A stretch of 64,000 bases of DNA from Prolixibacteraceae bacterium. GTDB taxonomy: Bacteria > Bacteroidota > Bacteroidia > Bacteroidales > Prolixibacteraceae. The stretch covers positions 62,001 through 126,000 of the forward strand of contig JALNYZ010000001.1 in the NCBI GenBank assembly GCA_023229575.1, in the 5' to 3' direction. Below the pieces are notes generated by a model, which saw nothing but the letters and a program-made list of their open reading frames with translations, was not told the DNA's origin and searched no databases. Shown here in pieces: positions 8,925 to 18,046 of the stretch (positions within the stretch are counted from its first letter, which is position 1; each line of letters opens with the position of its first letter). A program made the position numbers and the translations under genes.

Positions 8925-10202
8925 TTATTCACAGCATCTTTGGATTACTTTGGCAATTGCCTTTTGACAAACCGGACAGAAACTGTTCGGTTTGTTTGAT
9001 TTCATACGGCAATCATCCATCGGACTGAAAACTCCCTTTGCAACATATCCACCTCCTTCAAATACCCCCGTTTTACCTGCGTATCCATTGGTTCGAGGAG
9101 TAGGAATTGGCGTAGTTGGATCAATCAATGCCCCCCATTTGGACTTAAAATCAACCATCGTGGTTAGATTGGGTTCCCATGGCTCCACCTTCAGGTTATA
9201 AAAGTCTTCGTAGGCAACCTCGGAAGAATAGTATTCATCACCCAATCCGGCAAATTCATGTCCAAATTCATGGATGAAAACATTGGCTGCCAATGCATGG
9301 TCCGACGTACATACCGATACATAGTTGCAAAATCCTCCACCTCCGTATTCCTTCGAGTTCACCAGCACAATCACATAATCATATGGAACGGCAGCTGCCT
9401 GGTCGGAAACAGATTTTAAATCAGTGGTGGTCAGGTATCGTGCCACGTCAAATGTATAGAAGGAGCTGTTAAATAGCGTATTTACATAAATATTCCTGCC
9501 GGGAATATCTGTTCCTGATTCTGCGGAGGGGGTTTCAAGGGCATAAATATTGAACTGGTCCTGTTGTGACGCAAATGGCCCGACTTTGAATAAAGAATCA
9601 ACCAATCGTCGGGCGTCCTTCACGAATTTTTCCATCTCCTTTTTTTGATAGCCTTCTGCAAGTATCGCAATGTCGACCTTCCGATTCGGTTCGCCGGAAC
9701 TCTTCACCATTACCCAATCGTTTTGAACCGGCAGTTCTTTGGTAATAAAATAGTTGGAGGGATCAATTGTTGTTGAATAGATTGTTTGAAATTTCCCATC
9801 CCTGTTGCGACATTCCAGTTCAAGGAGTACTTTGCTTTTGGGAAAAGGAAATCGAAGCACTTGATAGAATGCCCTTTCCATCTTTTTTGCCTCTGCAGTT
9901 GTTTGCCATTCCTGAAATAACGGCGAGAATCCCTGACGAAAAATAATGGTTTGGGTCGCTAAATCCTTGACATTGAAACGATAATTGCCCAGCGTCTGTT
10001 CTTCAACGGCAATTTTGGTTGTTCCCCCCCAAAATAGTTCCCTCTTTTGCTGAACCTCGGTTACCCTTGCAACATTACTTGATCCTGAAAGCAAATAATC
10101 AAACCGAAGTACCCCATTGGTGAAAAAATCATTGAAATTACCTTGTGCCGCCAGGGAAAACGGAAGAAGAACAAGGAAGAAAAGAGCAATTTTATTTCTC
10201 AT
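8925..10202 (-). CDS. M64-family secreted metallopeptidase (IgA peptidase M64)
   Basis: A 425-residue exported protein with a signal peptide (MRNKIALFFLVLLPFSLAAQ). The zinc-site sequence HEFGHEFAGLGDEYY (near residue 312) has the HExxH plus downstream Glu/Asp arrangement of peptidase family M64. Upstream AILAEGYQKKEMEKFVKDA is also typical of the family. Members in Bacteroides cleave or degrade extracellular proteins, and the named member cuts IgA; the substrate here is unknown. It is convergent with the DUF6249 gene and looks like a single-gene unit. Confidence 0.9.
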   Translation of the reverse strand: MRNKIALFFLVLLPFSLAAQGNFNDFFTNGVLRFDYLLSGSSNVARVTEVQQKRELFWGGTTKIAVEEQTLGNYRFNVKDLATQTIIFRQGFSPLFQEWQTTAEAKKMERAFYQVLRFPFPKSKVLLELECRNRDGKFQTIYSTTIDPSNYFITKELPVQNDWVMVKSSGEPNRKVDIAILAEGYQKKEMEKFVKDARRLVDSLFKVGPFASQQDQFNIYALETPSAESGTDIPGRNIYVNTLFNSSFYTFDVARYLTTTDLKSVSDQAAAVPYDYVIVLVNSKEYGGGGFCNYVSVCTSDHALAANVFIHEFGHEFAGLGDEYYSSEVAYEDFYNLKVEPWEPNLTTMVDFKSKWGALIDPTTPIPTPRTNGYAGKTGVFEGGGYVAKGVFSPMDDCRMKSNKPNSFCPVCQKAIAKVIQRCCE

Positions 10203-10362
10203 TTTAAGCGTATTTATTCAAGGCCTCCTACCGAAATTTTATCCAAAACATCTGCCGTTTTGTTTTCTCCGGCCGAATTTATTTCTGAATGGCTGATAAT
10301 ATCCGGCTTCTTTCACTAATTTTGCAGATGATTCAAAATTACCTATTTCTCTACATTTTTTA

Positions 10363-11616
10363 ATGATATTGATCATGCAAGTTTTTTATGATTATCTGAG
10401 GGAATTTTTCTTAAATGCGCAGCTTCATCCAAAAATAGCCATCTATCTGGCCGCTCTTGGAACCTTTCTGATCCTATCGCTCATTTCGTTTATTCTCTTC
10501 TTTCCCTTACGGAAACTGCTTATCACAATCGTTGAAAGATTTACAAGACATACTGAAACCCTTTGGGATGATGTTCTCTTTGAGCACAAGGTTTTTCATG
10601 CGGTTGCCCACCTGCTCCCTGCAATCTTCATTTATGCATCAGCAGGGTTTGGTTCGGAGGATTTGGTTTCCCTACCATTTATCATAAAGGGCATCGCTAA
10701 AATTTACATCACTTTTGCAGTAGTTTTAAGTCTTGCCCGCTTCCTTGATGCCTCCCAGGACATATACAATACCTATCCTTTTGCCATCGAACGCCCTATC
10801 AAAGGTTATTTACAACTGGTTAAAATACTCATCTATTCGGTGGCTGCCATCATCATTGTTTCCATTCTTGTTAACCAGGATCCCGGAAGGCTCTTCACGG
10901 GACTGGGCGCCATGGCAGCCGTACTGATGTTCGTATTTAAGGATCCGATTTTGGGCTTTGTGGCAAGTATCCAGCTGGCAGCCAATAAGATGGTAAAGCC
11001 AGGAGACTGGATCACGGTACCTAAATTCAGCGTGGACGGAACCGTTGTTGATATTTCGCTTACTACCGTGAAAGTTCAGAATTGGGACAAGACCATTACA
11101 TCCATTCCCACCTATTCCCTGGTATCCGAATCTGTTACAAACTGGATTGGCATGCAGGAATCCGGTGGAAGGCGCATTCAGCGCTCCGTCTTTATTGACA
11201 TGGCCAGGATCAAATTTTGCGACCAGAAATTTGTGGACCGTATCGCAAATCTTCCTGTTATCAAAAGTTACGTGGAACAGAAAAGGGCATTGGATCCTGC
11301 CTTCCCCGAATGGAGGGAGCAGATGGGGAATCAACCTACTAACCTGGCCCTTTTCCGGGCATACGTAGAAGCCTTTCTCTGGACAAATCCAAACACCCAT
11401 AATAACATGACACTGATTGTCAGGTTTCTGCAATCAACCGAACGGGGCCTGCCACTGGAATACATCGTTTTTAGCAAGGAACAGCAATCTGATCTTTTCG
11501 AATCCATTTCTGCTGAGATCGTTGACCATATATTGGCTGTCATCTCAGAATTTGAACTTAAGGTATTCCAGAATCCTTCCGGCAGTGACTTCAGATACAT
11601 TGCCCGAAACCAATAA
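10363..11616 (+). CDS. Mechanosensitive ion channel, YbdG-like (MscS superfamily)
   Basis: About 417 residues, the size of E. coli YbdG (MscM) rather than short MscS. Several N-terminal transmembrane helices lead to the pore region (TGLGAMAAVLMFVFKDPILGFVASIQL). The beta domain follows (VKPGDWITVPKFSVDGTVVDISLTTVKVQNWD). The later stretch SIPTYSLVSESVTNW plus SGGRRIQRSVFIDM is characteristic of the YbdG branch. It would release solutes on hypo-osmotic shock. An alternative start is the ATG at 10375. A TAATTTTG element at 10317 lies upstream, without a clear -33 partner. Confidence 0.92.
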   Translation: MILIMQVFYDYLREFFLNAQLHPKIAIYLAALGTFLILSLISFILFFPLRKLLITIVERFTRHTETLWDDVLFEHKVFHAVAHLLPAIFIYASAGFGSEDLVSLPFIIKGIAKIYITFAVVLSLARFLDASQDIYNTYPFAIERPIKGYLQLVKILIYSVAAIIIVSILVNQDPGRLFTGLGAMAAVLMFVFKDPILGFVASIQLAANKMVKPGDWITVPKFSVDGTVVDISLTTVKVQNWDKTITSIPTYSLVSESVTNWIGMQESGGRRIQRSVFIDMARIKFCDQKFVDRIANLPVIKSYVEQKRALDPAFPEWREQMGNQPTNLALFRAYVEAFLWTNPNTHNNMTLIVRFLQSTERGLPLEYIVFSKEQQSDLFESISAEIVDHILAVISEFELKVFQNPSGSDFRYIARNQ

Positions 11617-11721
11617 AATTGGGTCTGGGCAAAGTAAGCATTTCTTTGAATCTTGAACTTCACAAGCTCTTCAAGGAAACGATCAGACTGAGACTTTCAT
11701 TACAAAAATTCCACCTAAAAA

Positions 11722-11752
11722 TTTGCCATAAGGCAGGAAAATTATAATTTTG
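11722..11752 (+). promoter_or_regulatory. Bacteroidota-type promoter (TTTG-N19-TAnnTTTG)
   Basis: TTTG at 11722-11725 (-33 element) is followed after 19 bases by TAATTTTG at 11745-11752 (-7 element). Sequence and spacing match the consensus for the primary sigma factor of Bacteroides. It lies 38 bases upstream of the second Lrp gene. Confidence 0.7.
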
Positions 11753-11790
11753 CAGTAAATTCATCAATTTAATAACAAATTGAAAGCAAC

Positions 11791-12291
11791 GTGAAGAAAA
11801 ATAACCTTGAATTAGAAGAAGACTTTAAAGAGCAGGCAGTCCAGATTGACGATCTGGATAGAAAAATACTTAAACTTATTACCAACAATGCCAGGGTTCC
11901 TTTTCTTGAAGTCGCCAGGGAATGTGGCGTTTCCGGCGCTGCCATTCACCAGCGTGTACAGCGCCTGATCTCCATGGGGGTTGTAACAGGATCTGAATTT
12001 ATCGTTAGCCCCTCCAGAATGGGTTACAATACCACTGCTTTCATGGGTATATACCTGGAAAAAACCAGCTTCGACAGGAAAGTACTAAAACAATTAAAGG
12101 ACATACCGGAAGTTGTGGAATGTCATCATACTACCGGACAATACGCCATATTTATCAAGATCCAAACGAAAACCAACAAGCATCTGATGAAGATCATTGA
12201 CACGGATCTCCAGGCTATAGATGGCATTGCACGGACCGAAACTTTTATCTCCCTGGAACAAGACTTCAAACGTCAAATTCCTATCAAATGA
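11791..12291 (+). CDS. Lrp/AsnC family transcriptional regulator (2)
   Basis: A 166-residue paralogue of the regulator at 4.6 kb. It has an acidic N-terminal extension (ELEEDFKEQAVQ), then a helix-turn-helix (LDRKILKLITNNARVPFLEVARECGVSGAAIHQRV region) and an AsnC effector domain (VVECHHTTGQYAIFIKIQ). The frame starts with GTG at 11791, 38 bases after a good promoter, and no ATG fits the conserved N-terminus better. It is monocistronic and ends in a hairpin shared with the convergent DUF3127 gene. Likely ligands are amino acids; the targets are unknown. Confidence 0.9.
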   Translation: MKKNNLELEEDFKEQAVQIDDLDRKILKLITNNARVPFLEVARECGVSGAAIHQRVQRLISMGVVTGSEFIVSPSRMGYNTTAFMGIYLEKTSFDRKVLKQLKDIPEVVECHHTTGQYAIFIKIQTKTNKHLMKIIDTDLQAIDGIARTETFISLEQDFKRQIPIK

Positions 12292-12294
12292 TTC

Positions 12295-12330
12295 ACCATT
12301 TTAGTCACCCTTTGAAATGACTAAAATGGT
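12295..12330. terminator. Hairpin between convergent genes
   Basis: A perfect 13-base stem (ACCATTTTAGTCA paired with TGACTAAAATGGT) with a 10-base loop lies between the second lrp gene and the DUF3127 gene and overlaps the latter's stop codon. It could terminate both. T-tails are weak on each side, so mRNA-end protection is also possible. Confidence 0.6.
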
Positions 12331-12695
12331 AAATCATCATTTTCCCCATCCTTAACGGGCATAAAGTCATCTTCATTGTAGGGAGGTGGTGGTGCCTGGT
12401 CTCCCGTTGATGGTGATTTCTCCAACCTCTCTATTTTAAATGCGTTTACATTGTGGTACCATTTACCATTGTATTCACGTCCCTCCAAACTAAAACTAAC
12501 CTCCAGCTCACGACCCTTATCGCTCTCCCTGATCATCTCTGTTTTGTCGTTGAACAAGGTAAAACAGATTTTTTTTGGAAACTGATCATCAGGAACTTCC
12601 AGGACAAAATCAAGCTTTTTCCACTCTCCTCTAGCGCTGCTTCCCGTTTGTAACGGGAGTATTTCTATCAATTTACCTTTTACTTTAAAGCTCAT
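12321..12695 (-). CDS. DUF3127 protein, OB-fold-like with SSB-type acidic tip
   Basis: About 124 residues from the ATG at 12695. The frame is open upstream to 12767, but a terminator for the preceding gene lies there, so the shorter start is preferred. MSFKVKGKLIEI begins the DUF3127 domain, a Bacteroidota family. After residue 90 comes a Pro/Gly/Asp-rich linker (PPPPYNEDDF) and the C-terminus is GENDDLPF, which resembles the DDIPF tip by which single-stranded DNA-binding protein recruits partners. A role in DNA metabolism is inference; the family has no established function known to me. Confidence 0.85.
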   Translation of the reverse strand: MSFKVKGKLIEILPLQTGSSARGEWKKLDFVLEVPDDQFPKKICFTLFNDKTEMIRESDKGRELEVSFSLEGREYNGKWYHNVNAFKIERLEKSPSTGDQAPPPPYNEDDFMPVKDGENDDLPF

Positions 12696-12717
12696 AAATT
12701 TGGTTTTTTCAGGAAAT

Positions 12718-12757
12718 AAAACCCGGAAGATGAGGTTCATCCATTCCGGGTTTTGTT
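12718..12757 (-). terminator. Intrinsic terminator after the FKBP gene
   Basis: An 11-base perfect stem (AAAACCCGGAA with TTCCGGGTTTT) lies 38 bases beyond the FKBP stop on the minus strand and continues into a T-rich tail. It decides that the DUF3127 gene starts downstream of it, at 12695. Confidence 0.85.
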
Positions 12758-12792
12758 CCAGGGACAATCACCCCTGTTAATGAATAAGTTAA

Positions 12793-13527
12793 TTATTTCG
12801 TTGCAGGTGCAGCAGCTGCGGCTGGTGTCGCAGGCTCAATGCTTAGCAACTCAACTTCAAAAATCAGAACTGAGTTAGGTTTAATTTTAGGCCCTGCGGC
12901 TTGTTCGCCATAACCCAGTTCAGATGGGATATAAATTTTCCATTTAGAACCAACAGGCATCATAAGCAAAGCTTCAGTCCACCCTTTAATTACCTGGGTT
13001 AAGCCGAATGTAACCGGTTCGCCGCGGTTAACTGAACTGTCAAATACTTCACCGTCAATGGTTGTTCCATGGTAATGTACTTTCACATTGTTTTCAGCAG
13101 CTGGCTTTGGACCTGTTCCGGTTTTAATGATTTCGTACTGCAGACCAGAAGCTGTAGTGGTTACACCTGCGCGCTTCCCATTATCGGCCAAAAAATTCTT
13201 GCCTGCTTCTTTGTTTTTCCCGCCCTCCAAGGATTGGGCTTTTACAAAATATGCCTGAGTAATTGCACCTGCCTTTGCGGAAGCAATAAGGCCAGAATCA
13301 CCCTTCATCACGGTAGTGAAAGCCTGTAAAATGATTGCAGTATTAAGGTCTTTACCTCCCGGTGCTGCCGGAAGATTTTTCTTGATGTTGTTGCCCAAAT
13401 CCACGCCAATGGCATAGGCAGCAGAGTCGGCCTGGGTCTTCAGGTTTACTTTGGTGTTTGATGTGTTACAGGAGGCCAGGGCAATTGAACCGGCTACCAT
13501 TACGAGAAGTAAATTTCTAATTTGCAT
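12793..13527 (-). CDS. FKBP-type peptidyl-prolyl cis-trans isomerase, lipoprotein
   Basis: A 244-residue exported foldase. The signal peptide ends in a lipobox (SIALASC), so the mature protein is anchored by a lipidated Cys. An N-terminal FKBP-N dimerisation region (residues about 30-115, with DLGNNIKKNLP and LQAFTTVMKGD) precedes the FKBP domain. The active-site segments NVKVHYHGTTIDGEVFDSS, VIKGWTEALLMM and IPSELGYGEQ are intact. It would speed proline isomerisation in envelope proteins. The Ala/Pro-rich tail (EPATPAAAAAPATK) is low complexity. Confidence 0.93.
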   Translation of the reverse strand: MQIRNLLLVMVAGSIALASCNTSNTKVNLKTQADSAAYAIGVDLGNNIKKNLPAAPGGKDLNTAIILQAFTTVMKGDSGLIASAKAGAITQAYFVKAQSLEGGKNKEAGKNFLADNGKRAGVTTTASGLQYEIIKTGTGPKPAAENNVKVHYHGTTIDGEVFDSSVNRGEPVTFGLTQVIKGWTEALLMMPVGSKWKIYIPSELGYGEQAAGPKIKPNSVLIFEVELLSIEPATPAAAAAPATK

Positions 13528-13646
13528 AACTGTTTCTATAAAAAATTGAATGATGGTTCTAAAAGTTGCGAAGATAACTATTTTTCAATAGATACGCATG
13601 TTGTGATGTTAAATTATTTATCTGTAACTCGTTGTTTATGGGGTTC

Positions 13647-14666
13647 TTAATTTTCCGATAACAACTTTTCAAATCCCGGGGTATAAAATATAGTAAAACC
13701 CCCATGCTGGTCGTCGCTGATGAAATAGGCTTGAAGTTCCGGATGGTTGACCAGAAAAGCTTTCGATTTCTCCAGTCCCATTACCATGAAAACAGTGTCA
13801 TAAGCATCCGCTGTAATACAATCATCTGCTACTACTGTGACACTAAGCAAACTATGCTTAACAGGGTATCCATTGGAAGGGTCAATCGTATGCGAATACC
13901 TTATTCCGTTCTCTTCATAATATTTACGGTAACTCCCGGCAGTTGTAATGGCCTTATCCTTCAACAATAAAATTGTCTTTATCTGTCGCTCATCCCCGGC
14001 ATTTTTAGCCGGCATCTCAATGGCTACGCTCCATAACTGGCCATCCGGTTTAACCCCTTTGCCCAAAACTTCCCCTCCAACATCAATCAGGTAATTATGA
14101 ATCCCCTTTTTTTCAAAAAATTGAGCCAGCCAATCGCAGGTATAACCTTGGGCAATCCCATCAAAATCAATTCGGATCCGCAGATCCGTTTTTAGTAATT
14201 TACCCCCTAAGAGCCGAACCTTCTGATATCCAACCAAAGTAAGAAGGGAGTCAACCATTGCCTGATTGACTTTGGCTTTCTTTGAGAATCCAAATCCCCA
14301 TGCATCGACCAGCGGACCAACAGTGGCGTCAAAAGCTCCATTACTGGCAGTTGAAACCTCCATCGACTTTTTGAAAACCTTTTCGAATATCTGATCTGCA
14401 GTTGCAGTTGTATCATTGTTATTCAATCTTGAAATGACAGAATTAGGCAGATATTCCGATACCGACAAGTCAAACTGCTTTAGAAGTGAATCAACCGCAG
14501 GCTGAAGATTCTCATTGTTGTCAGAGCAATAGGTGATGGCGTAGTAGGTTCCCTGGGCAGCACCCGTCATTTTAAAGATTTTAAGATCCTTTTTAATTGT
14601 ACAGCCAGTCAGAAGTGGCAAAACAAGAACAATCGAAAGAACAAAACCCCAATGCAATCCTTTCAT
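13647..14666 (-). CDS. apbE: FAD:protein FMN transferase ApbE, lipoprotein
   Basis: About 339 residues from the ATG at 14666; an ATG at 14693 is an in-frame alternative. The signal peptide ends at a lipobox (VLPLLTGC). ApbE attaches FMN through a phosphoester to Thr of target proteins such as Nqr/Rnf subunits. Visible family motifs are FDGIAQGYTCDWLAQFFE, NYLIDVGGEVLGKG (FAD site) and HTIDPSNGYPVKH followed by ADAYDTVFMVMG (metal-binding Asp region). No flavinylated partner gene is adjacent. Confidence 0.93.
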   Translation of the reverse strand: MKGLHWGFVLSIVLVLPLLTGCTIKKDLKIFKMTGAAQGTYYAITYCSDNNENLQPAVDSLLKQFDLSVSEYLPNSVISRLNNNDTTATADQIFEKVFKKSMEVSTASNGAFDATVGPLVDAWGFGFSKKAKVNQAMVDSLLTLVGYQKVRLLGGKLLKTDLRIRIDFDGIAQGYTCDWLAQFFEKKGIHNYLIDVGGEVLGKGVKPDGQLWSVAIEMPAKNAGDERQIKTILLLKDKAITTAGSYRKYYEENGIRYSHTIDPSNGYPVKHSLLSVTVVADDCITADAYDTVFMVMGLEKSKAFLVNHPELQAYFISDDQHGGFTIFYTPGFEKLLSEN

Positions 14667-14812
14667 TTTCTTCGATTTATATAAATTAACCATTATTTTC
14701 GGGTATATAAATAAATGAGGTAGCTTTTCTCCAATTATCACAAGGCATTATTTCCGGGATACTACATTTCAAAATGGCTTATCCGGGTAAAGATAAAATA
14801 AACGGATTACTT

Positions 14813-16012
14813 CTAAAAACTATATTTCAATCTCAGAAACCAATAAATTCCGTAATCGCCATATTCCGTGCCCTTTCCCCCGCTAAAAAACTGGGCAGTC
14901 AGCAGAAGGTCCAGCGCTTGGGTCGCTGACAACTCAAGTGACGGGGCCAATACAGCAGAAAAGTCTGTTGGATTGTACATTACGGAACATTCACCTTTGA
15001 GAAGCGGTGTAATCGGATAGCCCATCTGGCCAAAAACTGCGTACCTGGCTTTGGTGAAATTTTTTGCAGAGATATCAAGTTCCCGTATAAACAAATTGCC
15101 CCAACCCGCCGGGCCGGTTATACCTTTTGAATTGAACAAACCTCCCGCCTGGAAGAACAATTCGAACCCAAACGTATAATTTAGCGCCATAGTGAAAACA
15201 ATTTGGCCTGTACTGTCAGCAAAATTTTCATAACTTCTGAAATAGCTTCCTTCACCATTAAACCCGGCTCCATTGATTTGACCGGACCATCCCCCTCCCA
15301 CAACTAAATCTTTCAACATCACACCACTCAGCAACTGAAAATCCCAATCCCAGCGGTTAAAACGATAGAGCGCCGCAGCCGTCAACTGCTTTTTATGGTC
15401 CAGCTTTGCCGCCACGTCAAATGAAGATGCCGGACCGGTGTAATATTGAAACCTGACTGCATCACTGCCAGGCCTCTCAGCATAATCGAAATCAAGATAG
15501 TTGAAGCTGTTGAAGAGATCATTGGGGGTCCAGACCATGTTTATGCCCCAGTTGATTCGCTGACGGCCCAGCGTAAACTCGCATTTCCCGGATGAATAAT
15601 TCATTAGGGCCCTGTCAAAATTCGCATATAGATGATAGCCGGTACTTTTTGCTACGGAGAAAGTCAAATCCATTAATCCGTCATCCCTCGACTGAAGATC
15701 TGTCAGATAGGGATAATAATCAGACATAATCCCACCGAAAGACCAATTGTTCCGCAAACCTAACTTAAAACTCAGTTTCCTGTGGGGATTCCACTCCCAA
15801 TCGATCCTGTTTTTCACCTCCCCAAGATAGCCCCATTGAGGATTAACATCACTTCCAAGAATTGTTGCCATACCTTCAACAAATCCCTTGACACTACTGT
15901 TATTTTGTCTCTCCTGAGCAATACCGGACATAGTCGCCAGGGTTGTGAGCATCATTAATATCAACGATTTGAAATCTAGCCAATTGCTTCTATGAAACTG
16001 ATACAACATCAT
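14813..16012 (-). CDS. Outer-membrane beta-barrel protein of the ABC/LolA-like cluster
   Basis: A 399-residue exported protein: a signal peptide (LILMMLTTLATMSGIAQ) then many amphipathic strands rich in Tyr/Trp/Phe, ending in RLKYSF with a terminal Phe as expected for BAM substrates. It has no plug or TonB box. The stretch EFTLGRQRINWGINMVWTPNDLF resembles porin-like families of the DUF1302/alginate-export type, but I cannot assign one. It is the last gene of a five-gene set with an ABC transporter, so it may accept or insert the exported cargo. A heptamer repeat array precedes it. Confidence 0.65.
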   Translation of the reverse strand: MMLYQFHRSNWLDFKSLILMMLTTLATMSGIAQERQNNSSVKGFVEGMATILGSDVNPQWGYLGEVKNRIDWEWNPHRKLSFKLGLRNNWSFGGIMSDYYPYLTDLQSRDDGLMDLTFSVAKSTGYHLYANFDRALMNYSSGKCEFTLGRQRINWGINMVWTPNDLFNSFNYLDFDYAERPGSDAVRFQYYTGPASSFDVAAKLDHKKQLTAAALYRFNRWDWDFQLLSGVMLKDLVVGGGWSGQINGAGFNGEGSYFRSYENFADSTGQIVFTMALNYTFGFELFFQAGGLFNSKGITGPAGWGNLFIRELDISAKNFTKARYAVFGQMGYPITPLLKGECSVMYNPTDFSAVLAPSLELSATQALDLLLTAQFFSGGKGTEYGDYGIYWFLRLKYSF

Positions 16013-16045
16013 TGTGTTTTCTTTTCAAGATAAGAGCGTTCTACA

Positions 16046-16095
16046 CTTTATCCTTTATCCTTTATCCTTTATCCTTTATCCTTTATCCTTTATCC
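16046..16095. repeat. Seven tandem copies of a 7-bp repeat (CTTTATC)
   Basis: Seven exact back-to-back copies of CTTTATC (GATAAAG on the minus strand) fill 16046-16094, directly after the stop codon of the ATPase gene and 34 bases before the ATG of the barrel gene, read on the minus strand. Each unit contains the purine run AAAGGA. Perfect short repeats of this kind can change copy number by replication slippage. Confidence 0.95.
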
Positions 16096-16785
16096 TTATT
16101 GCTCCTGCCTCATATCATCCTTCAGTTTTCCATCCTCAATCCGGATTACCCTGGTGGCTTTGTCAACCACCCGCTGATCGTGCGTAGCAAAGATGAAAGT
16201 GACGCTCAACTCCCTGTTCATCTCCCGCATGATCGCCAATAATTCAGCGGTAGCCTTGGAATCAAGATTGGCGGTCGGTTCGTCTGCTATGATAAAGTCA
16301 GGATTGGAAGCCAACGCCCTGGCGACAGCAACCCTTTGCTGTTGCCCTCCGGATAATAGTGCTGGCCTGTCATTCAGTTTATCCATCAATCCGACCCTGC
16401 CAAGCAGTTTTCTGGCCTTTTCGGTCCGCTCTTTTTTGTTAACGCCCTGCAGTTCCATGATAAAGGCGACATTCTCAAGGGCCGTAAGCACCGGGATCAG
16501 GTTGTAGGTCTGAAAAACGAATCCGATATGGTGCAACCTGAAATCAATCTGTTCGTTCGATCTCAGTTGTGTGATCTCTTTTCCTCCGATCATGACAGAT
16601 CCCGAAGTGGGTGTATCCAATCCGCTCAACAGGTTGAGAAGGGTTGTCTTTCCACAGCCGGAAGGTCCAACGATCGCAGCAAAATCGCCCTTTTCAAAAT
16701 CTAAAGTGATGCCATTCACGGCATGAACCGGTATTTTACCCTGGTCGTAGGTTTTATAAACATCCCGGATTTGAATAATTGCCAT
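16096..16785 (-). CDS. ABC transporter ATP-binding protein (LolD/MacB type)
   Basis: A 229-residue ATPase with Walker A (GPSGCGKTTLLNLL), Q-loop (FVFQTYNLIPVLTALENV), signature (LSGGQQQRVAVARALA), Walker B (FIIADEPTANLDS) and the H-switch (FATHDQRV). It belongs to the type VII/MacB-LolD group, which powers mechanical extraction of substrates such as lipoproteins, not passage through the membrane. The permease gene ends 11 bases upstream, indicating an operon. Confidence 0.94.
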   Translation of the reverse strand: MAIIQIRDVYKTYDQGKIPVHAVNGITLDFEKGDFAAIVGPSGCGKTTLLNLLSGLDTPTSGSVMIGGKEITQLRSNEQIDFRLHHIGFVFQTYNLIPVLTALENVAFIMELQGVNKKERTEKARKLLGRVGLMDKLNDRPALLSGGQQQRVAVARALASNPDFIIADEPTANLDSKATAELLAIMREMNRELSVTFIFATHDQRVVDKATRVIRIEDGKLKDDMRQEQ

Positions 16786-16795
16786 AGTTGTCAGT

Positions 16796-18034
16796 TTAAC
16801 CGTTGTAATGTAGTGCCTCCACAGGATTCATGTTTAATGCCTTTCGGGCAGGATAAATGGATGCGATCATTGCCGTAACCATTACCATGAAAGCAACAAT
16901 GGGGTATAACTCAAGTGGGGCATATAAATAAACGACAGAATTATATCCGATGGAATTAATGCCCTTACCGAAAATACTCAGGTCTATTCCGGTATAACCA
17001 AACCATGCTACCAAAACCGCACTTATAACAATTCCGGCCACTCCTCCTGTAATGGATAAAAACAAAGTTTCGTAAAGGATCATTTTAAATATATTCCCCC
17101 GCTGCATGCCGTTGGCCATCAGCATACCAATCTCCCTTGTCCTTTCCATGACAGCCATCATCATGGTATTGATGATCCCAAATGCCAGGGCAAACAGGAT
17201 AATACCCATGAAAATATAGGCAAAGAAGATGGTGTACGCGTCAATTACCTTTAAAGTTGGTTCCAGTTCGTCCCAGCTCTGCAGGACAATCTTTTTGGTG
17301 TCCAATTCCCGTCTAAGGGCTAAATTGAGCTTTATTCTGAAATCTTCTATCTCAGCTGTTTTGATGAGCCTGACGGCAATTTCAGTCGTACTGTTTTCGT
17401 CGAAATCAAGCAGTTTGTTCAGATCATTTCTCATTACAAAAACATTGGCCTCATCGTACAGGTCATTGTGGGTAAAATAGATACCCGTTACTTTGAATGC
17501 AGCCTCCACGATCGAACCTTTTTCATTGGCCATCGACAGAACAACCTTGGAACCCGGTTTCGCATGTAACTTTTCGGCCATCTTTCTGCTCAACAGCATG
17601 GGCATTCGCCTGGATCCATCAAAATATCCTCCTTCAACCACTGTTTGGTAAATATTGGTAACCCGCTTTTCAGAATCAGGATCAATACCGTTGACCATAG
17701 TTCCGGCCGCAGTCGAGGCCGTTTTGATCATCGCACTGTTTTTAGTTCTGTAGGAAACTCCTTTCAAATTGCCCATTGAGGCAATTTTGCAGCAAAGGCT
17801 ATCCGGGTTATGGATGACAAACCGAATTTCCTGATTCATCATATATTCGGGATGATGGATTTGAAAATCGGACAATTCGTTGGAAATTGCCGCACGGTTA
17901 CGCTGATCGTTCATACCCATCATGAAGGCATTGTAAAATATGCCTCCGGTCAGGCCAATCATCATCGCCAACATGATGACTAAACTCCGCGATCTGTTCC
18001 TCCACACGTTTCTCCAGGCAATCGACCAAATCAT
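16796..18034 (-). CDS. ABC transporter permease, FtsX/MacB family (2)
   Basis: A 412-residue permease with the MacB/LolCE topology: helix 1 at about 17-38 (SLVIMLAMMIGLTGGIFYNAF), a large periplasmic domain (about 40-265), then three helices (about 270-295, 320-345 and 375-400). The C-terminal YPARKALNMNPVEALHYNG is a typical FtsX-family coupling segment. It pairs with the second permease at 18.0 kb, 12 bases upstream, to form a probable LolC/LolE-like heterodimer with the downstream ATPase. Confidence 0.92.
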   Translation of the reverse strand: MIWSIAWRNVWRNRSRSLVIMLAMMIGLTGGIFYNAFMMGMNDQRNRAAISNELSDFQIHHPEYMMNQEIRFVIHNPDSLCCKIASMGNLKGVSYRTKNSAMIKTASTAAGTMVNGIDPDSEKRVTNIYQTVVEGGYFDGSRRMPMLLSRKMAEKLHAKPGSKVVLSMANEKGSIVEAAFKVTGIYFTHNDLYDEANVFVMRNDLNKLLDFDENSTTEIAVRLIKTAEIEDFRIKLNLALRRELDTKKIVLQSWDELEPTLKVIDAYTIFFAYIFMGIILFALAFGIINTMMMAVMERTREIGMLMANGMQRGNIFKMILYETLFLSITGGVAGIVISAVLVAWFGYTGIDLSIFGKGINSIGYNSVVYLYAPLELYPIVAFMVMVTAMIASIYPARKALNMNPVEALHYNG

Positions 18035-18046
18035 GACTTATCAGTT

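Noticed and set aside
12696..12767. Longer DUF3127 start
   Set aside because: Would place the coding start inside a strong terminator of the previous gene and adds residues not in the family.
16012..16242. 76-residue plus-strand frame over the heptamer repeat
   Set aside because: A translated tandem repeat running antisense into the ATPase gene; not a gene.
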